Notes: generated by a model not told the origin, from the sequence alone. Shown: positions 37,484 to 46,176, counted from the first letter of the stretch. The stretch: 64,000 nucleotides of DNA from Janthinobacterium sp. BJB426 (GCF_002735705.1 NZ_PDZL01000007.1:222559-286558); one strand, 5' to 3'. Numbers and translations: made by a program.

Positions 37484-38799
37484 TGTCTGAGACTATCGTG
37501 AAAATCACAGGGAAAACCGCGGCGGAACTGTTCGACAGCATCCGCGCGCTGACGCAGGCGGGAGAATTGGCGCCGGGCCAGGAGCTGCCCACCGTGCGCG
37601 AGCTGGCCGCCGCCTTGGGCGTCAACCGCAATACCGTGTCGCTGGGGTACCAGCGCCTGGTGACGGCCGGGCTCGCGGTCACGCAAGGGCGCCTGGGCAC
37701 GGCCATCCGCGCGCAGCGCGATCCGGGCGAGCAGGAAGGCTTGCTGCCCGGCTCGCCGTTGGCCGACTTGGGTGGCGGCAACCCGAACCTTGCCTGGCTG
37801 CCCGATGTCGGCGCGGCCCTGGCGCGCAAGCCCTACCGCCCGCGCCTGTATGGCGAAGCTACCGTGGATCCGCAGCTGGAAGTGCTGGCGCGGCGCTGGA
37901 TGGCCGGCGATTGCCCCGAGGGCCACGACATCACCCTGACGAATGGGGCGGTGGACGCGGTCGAGCGCCTCTTGGGGGCGTATCTGGTCGCGGGCGACAA
38001 GGTGGCCGTGGAAGACCCATGTTTCATCAGCAGCATCAACACCTTGCGCAGCGCCGGGCTGCACGCTGTTGGCGTGGCGGTCGATGCCGAAGGCATGCAG
38101 GCCGGGGCGCTGGAACGGGCGCTGGCGCAAGGCGCGCAAGCCGTCATCGTGACGCCGCGCGCGCACAATCCGACCGGCTGCAGCCTGAGCGCGGCGCGCG
38201 CGGCCCAGCTGCGCGCCGTGCTGGCCGATCACCCGCACGTGCTGGTGATCGTCGACGACCATTTCTCGCTGCTGTCCGTCGCCGGCTACCAGGATGTGAT
38301 CCCGCCTGCGGCCCGGCGCTGGGCGCTGATCCGTTCAGTGTCGAAGATCTTCGGCCCCGACCTGCGCCTGGCCGTTGTCGCCAGCGACGGGCCGACGGCC
38401 CAGCGCCTGCGTCTGCGCCTGGCGCCCGGCACGAACTGGGTCAGCCATCTCTTGCAGGATGCCGTGAGCGCCTGCCTGTCGTCGCCCGACGTGTCCGCGC
38501 AAGTGGTCCTGGCCCGCGCCGACTATGCGCGCCGCCGCGACATGATGGCGGCGGCGCTGGCGGCGCACGGCCTGGTCTGCGCCAGTCCCGCCGATGGCCT
38601 GAACCTGTGGCTGCCACTGCCGGATAGCGGCCAGGCGGCCGTGCTGGCGCTGGCCCGGCATGGCTGGCTGGTGCGCGGCGGCGAAGCCTTCGGCGTGCAG
38701 GTGTTGACGCAGGGATTGCGGATCACCGTGTCGACCATCGATGAAGCTGGCGCGCAGGCGTTCGCCGCGGTGCTGGCCCAGGTGCTGGGCCAGCCATAG
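37483..38799 (+). CDS. MocR family (GntR-aminotransferase) transcriptional regulator
   Basis: The protein is 438 residues from the ATG at 37483; an in-frame ATG at 37468 is possible and no clear ribosome binding site decides. The N-terminal winged helix contains ELPTVRELAAALGVNRNTVS and LVTAGLAVTQGRLGTAI. The C-terminal aminotransferase-like domain has GGGNPNLAWLPDVGAAL, VTPRAHNPTGCSLSAARA and the PLP Schiff-base lysine in IRSVSKIFGPDLRLA (about Lys288). MocR proteins sense PLP or its derivatives; PdxR is the best-known example. It stands divergent from the yggS-type gene and upstream of a glutamine amidotransferase gene 33 bases away. Confidence 0.9.
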   Translation: MSETIVKITGKTAAELFDSIRALTQAGELAPGQELPTVRELAAALGVNRNTVSLGYQRLVTAGLAVTQGRLGTAIRAQRDPGEQEGLLPGSPLADLGGGNPNLAWLPDVGAALARKPYRPRLYGEATVDPQLEVLARRWMAGDCPEGHDITLTNGAVDAVERLLGAYLVAGDKVAVEDPCFISSINTLRSAGLHAVGVAVDAEGMQAGALERALAQGAQAVIVTPRAHNPTGCSLSAARAAQLRAVLADHPHVLVIVDDHFSLLSVAGYQDVIPPAARRWALIRSVSKIFGPDLRLAVVASDGPTAQRLRLRLAPGTNWVSHLLQDAVSACLSSPDVSAQVVLARADYARRRDMMAAALAAHGLVCASPADGLNLWLPLPDSGQAAVLALARHGWLVRGGEAFGVQVLTQGLRITVSTIDEAGAQAFAAVLAQVLGQP

Positions 38800-38832
38800 T
38801 TTTTTAATTCCTCGCCACAGAAAGGGAACATC

Positions 38833-39552
38833 ATGAAAGTCCATTTCATCGTGCATGAAGCGTTCGAGGCGCCGGGCGCCTATGAGACATGGGTGCGCGA
38901 GCGCGGCCACCAGGCCACGTATTCCCGCGTCCATGCCCATGAACCGCTGCCCGGCTCCATCGCGGACATCGACCTGCTGGTCGTCATGGGCGGGCCGCAG
39001 TCGCCGTCGACGACGCGCGAGGAATGCCCGCATTTCGACGCCGCAGCCGAACAGGCCCTGATAGCCGCCTGTGCCGCCGCAGGCAAGGCCGTCGTCGGCG
39101 TTTGCCTGGGCGCGCAGCTGATCGGCGCAGCCCTGGGAGCGCGCCATGCGCACAGCCCAGAAAAGGAGATCGGCAAGTTCCCCATCGTGCTGACGGCAGA
39201 CGGAAAGGCGAACGACAAGTTCAAGCATGTCGGCGATGTCCTGGAAAGCGGGCATTGGCACAGCGACATGCCGGGGCTGACCGACAGCGCGAAGGTCATC
39301 GCCTATAGCCAGGGCTGCCCCCGCCAGATCATCGAATACGGCAATCTGGTGTACGGCTTCCAGTGCCATATGGAGTTCACGCCGGAGGTGGTCGAGCTGC
39401 TGATCGCCGCGGCAGAAACGGAACTGCCCACGCTCGCGTCCCACCGCTTCGTGCAGCAGCCAGCCACCCTGCGCGCCCACGACTGGCAGGCCATGAATGG
39501 CAAGCTGTTCGGTTTCCTTGACCGGCTCATGCAGGACTACGCATCGCCGTGA
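38833..39552 (+). CDS. Class I glutamine amidotransferase-like protein
   Basis: The 239-residue stand-alone GATase1 protein has the oxyanion strand DLLVVMGGPQSPSTTREE, the nucleophile in VVGVCLGAQLIGAALGA (Cys91) and the His-Glu pair in YGFQCHMEFTPEVVEL. The catalytic triad is therefore complete. Members act as GMP-synthase-like amidotransferases or gamma-glutamyl hydrolases (PuuD-like). No synthetase partner is adjacent. The short distance (33 bases) after the MocR gene suggests one transcript. An IS1595-like element begins 8 bases after the stop. Confidence 0.85.
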   Translation: MKVHFIVHEAFEAPGAYETWVRERGHQATYSRVHAHEPLPGSIADIDLLVVMGGPQSPSTTREECPHFDAAAEQALIAACAAAGKAVVGVCLGAQLIGAALGARHAHSPEKEIGKFPIVLTADGKANDKFKHVGDVLESGHWHSDMPGLTDSAKVIAYSQGCPRQIIEYGNLVYGFQCHMEFTPEVVELLIAAAETELPTLASHRFVQQPATLRAHDWQAMNGKLFGFLDRLMQDYASP

Positions 39553-39559
39553 AAAAAAA

Positions 39560-40619
39560 GGCTCTGTCATCGGCAAGTAGGGGAAATGCCGGAATCTTCC
39601 TGTGACCGTGCTGTCTGACTCTGCATACCCACCCTGCAGGAGCAGATCATGCGGCCAGCCGAATGGATCACCTTGATTGCGCAGTTTGCTCAGCTGAGCC
39701 AACGCCAGCGGCAGGCAGGCATTGCCCTGTTGCGTGGAAACTCTCCACAAGACGCGACCGTCGCGCTGCTAGAAAGTGTGGCCCAACAGCGATTGGCCTG
39801 TCCCGCTTGCCATTCAGACCAATTGCACCGGCATGGCCATGCGCACAGTTTGCAGCGCTACCGCTGCATGTCCTGCGGCCGCACCTTCAATGCCTTGACT
39901 GGCACGCCGCTGGCCCGCTTGCGCCACAAGGCGCTGTGGCTCGACTACGCCGATTGCCTTCTGGCATCGGATTCCGTGCGCAAGGCGGCGTTACAGCTGG
40001 GCGTACACCGTAACACTACGTTCCGCTGGCGCCACCGGTTTTTGTCGTTGGCAAAGACGGACAGACCGCATGGTCTGCACGGCATTGCCGAAGCCGACGA
40101 GTTATATCTGCTGGAATCGGAAAAGGGATCCAGAAACATGACGCGTCCGGCGCGCCGCCGGGGCGGCCATGCCCGCAAGCGCGGCATTTCCAATGAACAG
40201 GTCTGCATCCTGGTGGCACGCGACCGCACGGGGCAGACGCTCGATTTTGTCACGGGAAAAGGGGCGTTGACGAAAGCGCAGCTGCATCATTGCTTGTTAC
40301 CCGTTATCGACAAGGACGTGCTGCTGGTGACCGATGGCCATGCCGCCTACCGGGCCTTTGCGAGGGAAGCGGGCATCAGCCACCAGGCCGTCAACTTGCG
40401 CGCCGGCATCCGCGTGCAGGGCGCCGCCCATGTGCAGAACGTCAATGCCTATCACAGCCGTTTGCGGCAATGGCTGGGTCCGTTTCATGGCGTGGCGACG
40501 CGCTACCTGCCGAACTACCTGGGATGGCGCTGGATACTCGACGCCAGGCGTATCCGCTCACCGGAAACGTTATTGAAAGCAACGCTGGGCGCATTCCCAC
40601 ATTTGACGGTGACATAGCC
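39560..40619 (+). mobile_element. IS1595-like insertion sequence with terminal inverted repeats
   Basis: The element is about 1060 bp. The left end is GGCTCTGTCATCGGCAAG (39560-39577); the right end, read inward on the minus strand, is GGCTATGTCACCGTCAAA, agreeing at 14 of 18 positions. Flanking 8-mers AAAAAAAA (39552-39559) and ATAAAAAA (40620-40627) differ at one base and may be the target duplication expected for IS1595 elements. It lies between the GATase gene and the terminator of psiF. The transposase reading frame is intact, so it may be active. Confidence 0.8.
39649..40617 (+). CDS. IS1595-like family transposase
   Basis: The protein has 322 residues; AGGAG precedes the ATG. An N-terminal zinc ribbon (LACPACHSDQLHRHG, RYRCMSCGRTFNALTGTPL) is followed by a helix-turn-helix-like RKAALQLGVHRNTTFRWRHR. 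The catalytic domain has the first acid in IAEADELYLLESEKGSR, the second in VLLVTDGHAAYRAF and the third region in NVNAYHSRLRQWLGPFHGVA, matching the D-D-N/H pattern of IS1595 proteins. It ends GWRWILDARR. No frameshift or early stop is present. Confidence 0.9.
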   Translation: MRPAEWITLIAQFAQLSQRQRQAGIALLRGNSPQDATVALLESVAQQRLACPACHSDQLHRHGHAHSLQRYRCMSCGRTFNALTGTPLARLRHKALWLDYADCLLASDSVRKAALQLGVHRNTTFRWRHRFLSLAKTDRPHGLHGIAEADELYLLESEKGSRNMTRPARRRGGHARKRGISNEQVCILVARDRTGQTLDFVTGKGALTKAQLHHCLLPVIDKDVLLVTDGHAAYRAFAREAGISHQAVNLRAGIRVQGAAHVQNVNAYHSRLRQWLGPFHGVATRYLPNYLGWRWILDARRIRSPETLLKATLGAFPHLTVT

Positions 40620-40621
40620 AT

Positions 40622-40649
40622 AAAAAAACGCCAGCATGATGCTGGCGTT
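40622..40649 (-). terminator. Rho-independent terminator of psiF
   Basis: AACGCCAGCA (40627-40636) and TGCTGGCGTT (40640-40649) form a 10-bp stem. On the minus strand it is followed by seven T. It directly abuts the right end of the insertion sequence. Confidence 0.88.
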
Positions 40650-40670
40650 GTGAGGCAAGCGGCGAGGCGC

Positions 40671-40976
40671 TTATTTCTTCGGCGCGCTCAGGCATTCCTT
40701 CATGAAAGCCTTGCGGGCATCGCCCTTCATGTCCTTGGCGTCGACATTGCACGCTTTCATCTTGTTTTGCTGCGTCATGGCCGGCGCCGGTTTGGCGCTC
40801 AGGCATTCCTTCATGAAGGCCTTGCGCTCATCGCCTTTCTTGCCGGCGGCGTCCGCATTGCAGGTCGTCATTTTTGACTGTTGGGCCGTCTTGGCGACAG
40901 GCGCCGCTTCCGGCGCGGCGGCAAAGGCGGTGCTGGCAAACGCGGCGGCGATGCAGAGGGCGATTAATTGTTTCAT
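40671..40976 (-). CDS. PsiF repeat protein
   Basis: The protein has 101 residues, with a signal peptide (KQLIALCIAAAFASTAFAAA) and two copies of the PsiF repeat. Copy 1 begins KMTTCNADAAGKKGDERKAF and ends MKECLSA; copy 2 begins KMKACNVDAKDMKGDARKAF and ends MKECLSA. Each repeat has two cysteines. E. coli psiF is a phosphate-starvation gene of unknown function in the Pho regulon. No Pho box was recognised here. The product is probably periplasmic. It has its own strong terminator. Confidence 0.9.
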   Translation of the reverse strand: MKQLIALCIAAAFASTAFAAAPEAAPVAKTAQQSKMTTCNADAAGKKGDERKAFMKECLSAKPAPAMTQQNKMKACNVDAKDMKGDARKAFMKECLSAPKK

Positions 40977-41242
40977 GGCAAATCCTTGTAGACGCAGTCA
41001 GTGGAAGGGGGCGATGCAACCGGCAGAGAATGCCGATATGCAAAACGTAACTAACTATATGACATTTATCAACAAAATTTCCACTCGAGTGTGTCTTTTT
41101 GTTACTGGCAGACAGAAGGCGCTGCCCGGCTGGTCCGTGCAGCCATGTTGCGGCGGCAGCGCTCCTGTTTTTTGTTATGCTAGCGTCTTTCCCCCGGCCG
41201 ATGCCGCTGCCTTGGCCGGCGCACCCTCAATACGGAGTAGTT

Positions 41243-41782
41243 ATGGTCTCGTTGCAAGAGCAGTTTTTAAAGGCCGGCCTGGTCGACAAGAAGAAGGTCA
41301 AGCTGGCCAACCAGGACAAGAGCAAGCAAAAAAAGGACGAGCGCAAGAGCGGCACGCAAAGCGTTGACGAAGTGCGCCTGGCCGCGCTCGAGACGCAGCG
41401 CAAGAACGCGGAACGGGCGCGCGAACTGAACGCCCAGCGCGACGCGGCCGCCAACCAGAAGGCCATCGTGGCGCAGATCGCGCAAATGGTGCTAAAAAAC
41501 CGCCAGAGCAAGGGCAGCAACGGCGACGTGCCGTATAACTTTACGTTCAACAACAAGATCGAGCGCATCTACGTGACGGCCGCCGTGCAAGCCCACCTGG
41601 TGGCGGGCCGCCTGGTCATCATCTGCCTGGGCGGCGCCGTGGAACTGGTGCCGCGCATCATCGCCGACAAGATCGCCGAACGCGACCCCGCCATCGTCGT
41701 GCGCGTGAAACAGGCCAGCACGGAAGTGGATGAGGACGATCCGTATGCGGCGTTCCAGATTCCGGATGATTTGATGTGGTAA
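41243..41782 (+). CDS. DUF2058 (YaiL-type) protein
   Basis: The 179-residue cytoplasmic protein starts VSLQEQFLKAGLVDKKKVKL; the ATG at 41243 follows CGGAG. A long charged coiled-coil (residues about 15-75, rich in K, E, Q, R) precedes a compact domain with YNFTFNNKIERIYVTAAVQA and LVIICLGGAVELVPRIIAD. The family is sometimes described as nucleoprotein or polynucleotide-associated, but the role is unproven. It stands alone and is convergent with tRNA-Phe copy 2. Confidence 0.88.
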   Translation: MVSLQEQFLKAGLVDKKKVKLANQDKSKQKKDERKSGTQSVDEVRLAALETQRKNAERARELNAQRDAAANQKAIVAQIAQMVLKNRQSKGSNGDVPYNFTFNNKIERIYVTAAVQAHLVAGRLVIICLGGAVELVPRIIADKIAERDPAIVVRVKQASTEVDEDDPYAAFQIPDDLMW

Positions 41783-41870
41783 GAGGGGAATCGTCCGGCA
41801 CCGCAATGTGCGGGATGATGGCAGCGCGCGGGCCGGAAACGGCCTGCGTGGAATACAAATGCTGCAGAAA

Positions 41871-41900
41871 CAAAAACGCCACCCGAAGGTGGCGTTTTTG
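41871..41900 (-). terminator. Terminator of tRNA-Phe copy 2
   Basis: CAAAAACGCCACC (41871-41883) and GGTGGCGTTTTTG (41888-41900) form a 13-bp symmetric hairpin with a CGAA loop and T-runs on either strand, so it can serve the tRNA and the convergent DUF2058 gene. Confidence 0.85.
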
Positions 41901-41917
41901 AACGTATAACGAATTCT

Positions 41918-41993
41918 TGGTGGCCCGGGGCGGAATCGAACCACCGACACAAGGATTTTCAATCCTCTGCTCTACCGACTGAGCTACCAGGCC
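41918..41993 (-). tRNA. tRNA-Phe (GAA), copy 2
   Basis: It is identical over all 76 nt, including CCA, to the copy at 29068-29143; the anticodon GAA lies in ATTGAAAAT. It also shares about 15 bases of 5' flank with that copy. Confidence 0.97.
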
Positions 41994-42003
41994 AAGGTGG
42001 CGA

Positions 42004-42009
42004 ATTATA
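42004..42009 (-). promoter_or_regulatory. -10 box of tRNA-Phe copy 2
   Basis: A perfect TATAAT lies 10 bases before the tRNA on the minus strand. TTGCAT 16 bases further upstream is a fair -35. Confidence 0.75.
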
Positions 42010-42179
42010 GCAGACCAAAACGGGAATGCAAGAGCCGGCTGCGACTTTTCCCCGATTTCCTGCATGGCCATCACATTACTTGCCTGTGGGTCAAATATGA
42101 TTTGATATAAACGGTATTTTTCTCAACAAAAGATGGGCGCATAGTGTGGTCATCGAAATCTATTTGAGAGGACTACCGC

Positions 42180-43004
42180 ATGAACACCAGCACCCAACAC
42201 ACCGCCATCCCTGAAATCGGCCTGGGCACTTTCCGCCTGCAGGGTCAGGTCGTCATCGATTCCGTCACCACGGGCCTGGACGTCGGCTACCGCCATATCG
42301 ATACGGCGCAAATCTATGGCAATGAAGCCGAAGTGGGGCAGGCGATCGCCGCCAGCGCCGTCCCGCGCGACGAGTTGTTCGTCACCACCAAGATATGGAT
42401 CGAGAGCCTGCAGCGCGACAAGCTGATTCCAAGTTTGAAAGACAGCCTGCACAAGCTGCGGCTGGAACAGCTGGACCTGACCCTGATCCACTGGCCGTCG
42501 CCGCAAGACGCGATTCCCGTGGCCGAATACATGGCGGCGCTGGCGGATGCCAAGGCGCAGGGGCTGACCAGGGCCATCGGCGTATCGAACTTCACCAACG
42601 CGCAGCTGCGGCAAGCCATCGATACGGTGGGCGCGGCAGAAATCGCCACGCAGCAGATCGAGATCCACCCGTTCCTGCAAAACCGCAAGGTCATCGACTT
42701 CGCGCGCAGCCAAGGCATCCACATCACGGCCTACATGCCGCTCGCGTATGGCAAGGTGATGGCGGATCCCGTGATCGCGGCCATCGCCGCCAGGCACGGC
42801 GTGACGCCGGCGCAAGTGGCCCTGAGCTGGTCGCTGCAGCAGGGCTTTGCCGTGATCCCGTCGTCGACCCGGCGCGCCAACCTGGAAGCGAACCTGCATT
42901 TCCAGCGCATCACCCTGTCGCCGGACGAGATGGCGCAGATGGCGACGCTGGAGCGTGGCGAGCGCCTGGCCAACCCGGACGGGCTGGCGCCGCAGTGGGA
43001 TTGA
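42180..43004 (+). CDS. Aldo/keto reductase (2,5-diketo-gluconate reductase type)
   Basis: The 274-residue NADPH-dependent reductase shows the AKR tetrad: Asp/Tyr in [18 protein letters not shown], Lys in [13 protein letters not shown] and His in [11 protein letters not shown]. It also has [15 protein letters not shown] and the cofactor-binding end [18 protein letters not shown]. It resembles DkgB (YafB), which reduces methylglyoxal and diketogluconate; actual substrates cannot be told. GAGAGGA precedes the ATG. An LLM oxidoreductase gene starts 10 bases after the stop, so they form an operon, perhaps for carbonyl or aldehyde stress. Confidence 0.92.
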   Translation: MNTSTQHTAIPEIGLGTFRLQGQVVIDSVTTGLDVGYRHIDTAQIYGNEAEVGQAIAASAVPRDELFVTTKIWIESLQRDKLIPSLKDSLHKLRLEQLDLTLIHWPSPQDAIPVAEYMAALADAKAQGLTRAIGVSNFTNAQLRQAIDTVGAAEIATQQIEIHPFLQNRKVIDFARSQGIHITAYMPLAYGKVMADPVIAAIAARHGVTPAQVALSWSLQQGFAVIPSSTRRANLEANLHFQRITLSPDEMAQMATLERGERLANPDGLAPQWD

Positions 43005-43014
43005 GGTGAAGCCC

Positions 43015-43944
43015 ATGACTGCGATGCAAAAGCTGGGGCAGGGCGGTTTCAGTATCGGACTGGAACTGCCGCTCGATAATGACTGGTCGTTCGCGGGGCG
43101 CCAGGCGAATGCGGCGTCCGGCCGGGTGCCGGGCGAACCTGACCTGAAACAGCATGCGGCGCTGGCGAAGCTGGCCGACCGCCTGGATTTTCGGGCCCTG
43201 TGGCTGCGCGACGTGCCCCTATACGACCCGTCGTTCGGCGACGCGGCGCAGGTCTTCGAGGTGTTTACTTACCTCGGCTACCTGGCCGGTATCACGGACA
43301 ACATCTTGCTGGGCACGGCCGCCGTGGTGCTGCCGCTGCGCGAGCCGGTGCTGACGTTAAAAGCGGCGGCCAGCGTGGATCAGTTGAGCGGCGGGCGTTT
43401 GCTGCTGGGCGTGGCCAGCGGCGACCGGCCCGTCGAATATCCCGTGTTTGGCCGCGATTTCGACCAGCGCGGCGCAGCCTTCCGCGAGCAGGTGGCCATG
43501 CTGCGCGACTGGGGCGAGAGGCGCCTGCCGCCCGGCATCCGTCTGCTGCCCAAACCCGCCGCGCCCTTGCCGCTGCTGGTGGCGGGGCTGGCGCAGCAGT
43601 CGCCCGCGTGGATCGGCGCGCAGATGGATGGCTGGCTCGCCTATCCGGGCACGCCGGAAGACCATGCGCGGCGCTCGGCGCAATGGCGCGCCGTGGCCGG
43701 AGAGGACAAGCCGTATGTCAGCTTCATCCACCTGGACCTGGATGAGGATCGGAACCTGCCGCTGCAGCGCTTCCGCTTCGGCGGCCGTACGGGGCGCGAT
43801 GGCTTGATCGCGGAGCTGCACGCCATGCGCGCGGCCGGCGTGCGGCATATCGGCTTGCAGCTGCGGCAGAACCGCCGCCCGCTGGCCGAGACGATGCAGG
43901 AGATCGCGGACCACGTGCTGCCCGTCTTTCATGGCGCCGCTTGA
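43015..43944 (+). CDS. Luciferase-like (LLM class) flavin-dependent oxidoreductase
   Basis: The 309-residue protein starts at the ATG 43015 after GAGGTGAAG. It has the TIM-barrel of bacterial-luciferase-like enzymes: FSIGLELPLDNDWSFAG, FRALWLRDVPLYDPSFGDA, DNILLGTAAVVLPLREP, LTLKAAASVDQLSGGRLLLG and VASGDRPVEYPVFG. The opening GLELPLDNDWS matches the BA3436-type luciferase subfamily. It probably uses FMNH2 or F420-like reduced flavin; no dedicated reductase is next to it. It is the second gene of the aldo/keto reductase operon. Confidence 0.9.
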   Translation: MTAMQKLGQGGFSIGLELPLDNDWSFAGRQANAASGRVPGEPDLKQHAALAKLADRLDFRALWLRDVPLYDPSFGDAAQVFEVFTYLGYLAGITDNILLGTAAVVLPLREPVLTLKAAASVDQLSGGRLLLGVASGDRPVEYPVFGRDFDQRGAAFREQVAMLRDWGERRLPPGIRLLPKPAAPLPLLVAGLAQQSPAWIGAQMDGWLAYPGTPEDHARRSAQWRAVAGEDKPYVSFIHLDLDEDRNLPLQRFRFGGRTGRDGLIAELHAMRAAGVRHIGLQLRQNRRPLAETMQEIADHVLPVFHGAA

Positions 43945-44010
43945 TCTGGGGCACGCGTCCCGTACTTCGGGACTAGCTGAAAAGGGTGGGGCAAACGCTA
44001 TAATGGCCGC

Positions 44011-45243
44011 ATGAACAGTCCCACTCCCCCTACCATGCGGCGCTTCATGCATAGCCACAGCGACGTTTGCATCGTCGGCAATGGCGCCATCGCGAAAACC
44101 ACGGCGCTGGCGTTTGCCCAGGCAGGACAAAGCGTCACCCTGTTATCCCCTGTGAGCCCGCCCGTGTCGGCCGTCAAGCCGGTCGAAGCCAGCTGGGATA
44201 TGCGCGTGTATGCGCTCAATAATACGGCGCACCAGCTGCTGTCGTCGCTGAAGGTGTGGGGTGCTTTGGCGCCCGACAGGGTGGCGCCCGTCGACGCCAT
44301 GCTGGTCAACGGCGACGGCGCGCAGGCGGGCGGACTCGGTTTCGACGCCTACGGCGCCCATGTGGGCACTCTGGCGTGGATCATCGAAGACCGCAACCTG
44401 GGCCAGGCGCTGGACGCCGCCCTCAAATTCGCGCCGAACGTCAGCGTGCTGCAGGGCCGCGCCAGCCGCCTGGAATGGACGAACGATTCGGCCATCGTGC
44501 ACCTCGATGGCGGCGACACCATCACCTGCGCGCTGGTGGTGGGCGCGGATGGTGCCCAGTCGTGGGTGCGGGGCCAGTGCGACATCGGCCTCGATTACCG
44601 CTCTTACGGCCAGCGCGGCGTGGTCAGCAACTTCGCCTGCGAAAAGCCGCACCATGGCGCGGCCCACCAGTGGTTCACGGGCAGCGAAGGCATCGTCGCG
44701 CTGCTGCCGCTGCCGGGTGACCGCGTCTCGCTCGTCTGGTCGGCGCCCGATGCGCTGGCCGATACCTTGATGGCTGAATCGGCCGATGCCCTGGCCGCGC
44801 GCCTGGCCGCATACTGCAACGACAAGTTGGGCAAGCTCACGCCGTTGCAGCCGGAGCTGGTGCGCGCCTTTCCATTGACCCTGATGCGTCCGCACGCCAT
44901 GGTGGCGCCGCGCGTGGCTTTGGTCGGCGACGCCGCCCACGTGGTCCATCCGATGGCCGGGCATGGCATGAACCTGGGCTTTGCCGACGTGGCGCAGCTG
45001 GTCAAGACGATCAGCGAACGCGAAGCGCACCGCGGCATCGGCGACGAGCGCGTGCTGGCCCGCTATGCGCGCGCGCGCAAGGAAGACGTGCTGCTGATGC
45101 AGTTGGCCACCGACGGCCTGGCGCGATTATTTGGCGCCGATCTGGAACCGTTGCGCGTGGTTCGCAATTTGGGATTAAACTTGCTGGATAAATTGCCGGC
45201 CCTGAAGCGGAAAATGATTGCGCACGCATTGGGACATCAGTAA
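44011..45243 (+). CDS. UbiH/UbiF/VisC/COQ6 family FAD-dependent hydroxylase
   Basis: The 410-residue flavoprotein monooxygenase has an N-terminal dinucleotide fold (VCIVGNGAIAKTTALAFAQA, a variant GxGxxA), the DG motif (LVVGADGAQSWVRGQCDIG) and the GD motif with the ring-hydroxylase helix (RVALVGDAAHVVHPMAGHGM, NLGFADVAQL). These define the aromatic-ring hydroxylases of ubiquinone synthesis. It probably adds a hydroxyl to the quinone ring; which carbon is not clear. The next gene downstream is a DsbC-type thiol protein, a gene order common in Burkholderiales as far as I recall. A terminator at 45298-45328 separates them. Confidence 0.88.
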   Translation: MNSPTPPTMRRFMHSHSDVCIVGNGAIAKTTALAFAQAGQSVTLLSPVSPPVSAVKPVEASWDMRVYALNNTAHQLLSSLKVWGALAPDRVAPVDAMLVNGDGAQAGGLGFDAYGAHVGTLAWIIEDRNLGQALDAALKFAPNVSVLQGRASRLEWTNDSAIVHLDGGDTITCALVVGADGAQSWVRGQCDIGLDYRSYGQRGVVSNFACEKPHHGAAHQWFTGSEGIVALLPLPGDRVSLVWSAPDALADTLMAESADALAARLAAYCNDKLGKLTPLQPELVRAFPLTLMRPHAMVAPRVALVGDAAHVVHPMAGHGMNLGFADVAQLVKTISEREAHRGIGDERVLARYARARKEDVLLMQLATDGLARLFGADLEPLRVVRNLGLNLLDKLPALKRKMIAHALGHQ

Positions 45244-45297
45244 ATATCAGCGAATCTTAAGATATCGCCGGATAATGGCAGATGTGAAAATTCAAGG

Positions 45298-45328
45298 TCG
45301 CCGCAGCTCGTCTGCGGCGATCGTTTTG
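45298..45328 (+). terminator. Rho-independent terminator after the UbiH-family gene
   Basis: TCGCCGCAG (45298-45306) and CTGCGGCGA (45312-45320) pair perfectly over 9 bp and are followed by TCGTTTTGTC. Confidence 0.8.
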
Positions 45329-45393
45329 TCAAAGAGATAATGATGCCGGGCCAGAGGCCAGTCCCGCCAGGCGTTTCAAGTGGAGAAGTGATA

Positions 45394-46119
45394 GTGATCA
45401 AAATGAGCAGAATCGCATTGGTAATGGCCTCGGGCCTGATGATGTCGTGCGCCGGCGCGGAAACGCCGACGGAAGCAAACATCAAAAAGCTGATCGAGCC
45501 GCGCCTGGGCGAAGGCGCCAAGGTCGATTCGGTCAAGGAAACGCCATACGGCGGCCTGTACGAAGTGCGCACGGGTGGCGACATCCTGTACACGGACAAA
45601 GCTGCGCAATACCTGTTCGTCGGCCACGTCTTTGACGCCAAGACGTCGCAAGACCTGACCAAGGTGCGCCTGGATGAAGTCAACCGCATCAAGTTCTCCG
45701 ACCTGCCGCTCGATTCCGCCATGAAGACTGTCAAGGGCAATGGCAAGCGCGTGATCGCCGTATTCGAAGATCCGAACTGCGGCTATTGCAAGCGCTTCCG
45801 CCAGAATGCGTTGAAGGAAATCGACAACGTCACCGTCTACACCTTCATGTACAACATCCTGTCCCCCGATTCCATCGTCAAGTCGCGCAATGTGTGGTGC
45901 GCACCGGACCGCAACAAGGCCTGGGATGACTGGATGTTGAACGGCAAGGCGCCGGCAACGGTGGCCGCCACGTGCGCCAACCCGCATGAAAAAATCCTGG
46001 CACTGGGCCAGCAATTGCGTGTCTCGGGCACGCCAGCCATCTTCTTTGCCGACGGCAGCCGCATTCCGGGCGCGGTCGATGCGAAAACGCTGGAACAGAA
46101 ATTCTCGACCATTAAGTAA
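45394..46119 (+). CDS. dsbC: DsbC-type thiol:disulfide interchange protein
   Basis: The protein has 241 residues from a GTG at 45394, chosen because GGAG lies 8 bases upstream; the ATG 9 bases later is the alternative. A signal peptide (MSRIALVMASGLMMSCAGA) leads into the N-terminal DsbC dimerisation domain (EANIKKLIEPRLGEGAKVDS, TPYGGLYEVRTGGDILYTD), then the thioredoxin fold with the active site FEDPNCGYCKRFRQ and the cis-proline loop SGTPAIFFADGSRIPG. A second Cys pair (WCAP and TCANP) is present as in DsbC. It isomerises wrong disulfides in the periplasm, kept reduced by DsbD. The Cys in the signal region (MSCAG) is lipobox-like but weak. Confidence 0.9.
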   Translation: MIKMSRIALVMASGLMMSCAGAETPTEANIKKLIEPRLGEGAKVDSVKETPYGGLYEVRTGGDILYTDKAAQYLFVGHVFDAKTSQDLTKVRLDEVNRIKFSDLPLDSAMKTVKGNGKRVIAVFEDPNCGYCKRFRQNALKEIDNVTVYTFMYNILSPDSIVKSRNVWCAPDRNKAWDDWMLNGKAPATVAATCANPHEKILALGQQLRVSGTPAIFFADGSRIPGAVDAKTLEQKFSTIK

Positions 46120-46147
46120 TCCGGGCTGTCGCCAGGAAGGCTGGACG

Positions 46148-46176
46148 GCGCGCCCTCGCAAGGCGCGCTTTTTTTT
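46148..46176 (+). terminator. Rho-independent terminator after dsbC
   Basis: GCGCGCC (46148-46154) and GGCGCGC (46162-46168) form the stem, followed by a run of eight T. Confidence 0.88.

Noticed and set aside
29068..41993. The interval between the two tRNA-Phe copies as a genomic island
   Set aside because: Apart from the insertion sequence, the genes between are GC-rich and of ordinary kinds, and no integrase is present.
41492..42074. Similar open frames over tRNA-Phe copy 2
   Set aside because: They are tRNA-derived and overlap the well-supported DUF2058 gene on the other strand.
45340..45393. Upstream in-frame ATGs as start of the DsbC-type gene
   Set aside because: They would add a proline-rich stretch before the signal peptide, and a good GGAG lies just before the GTG at 45394.
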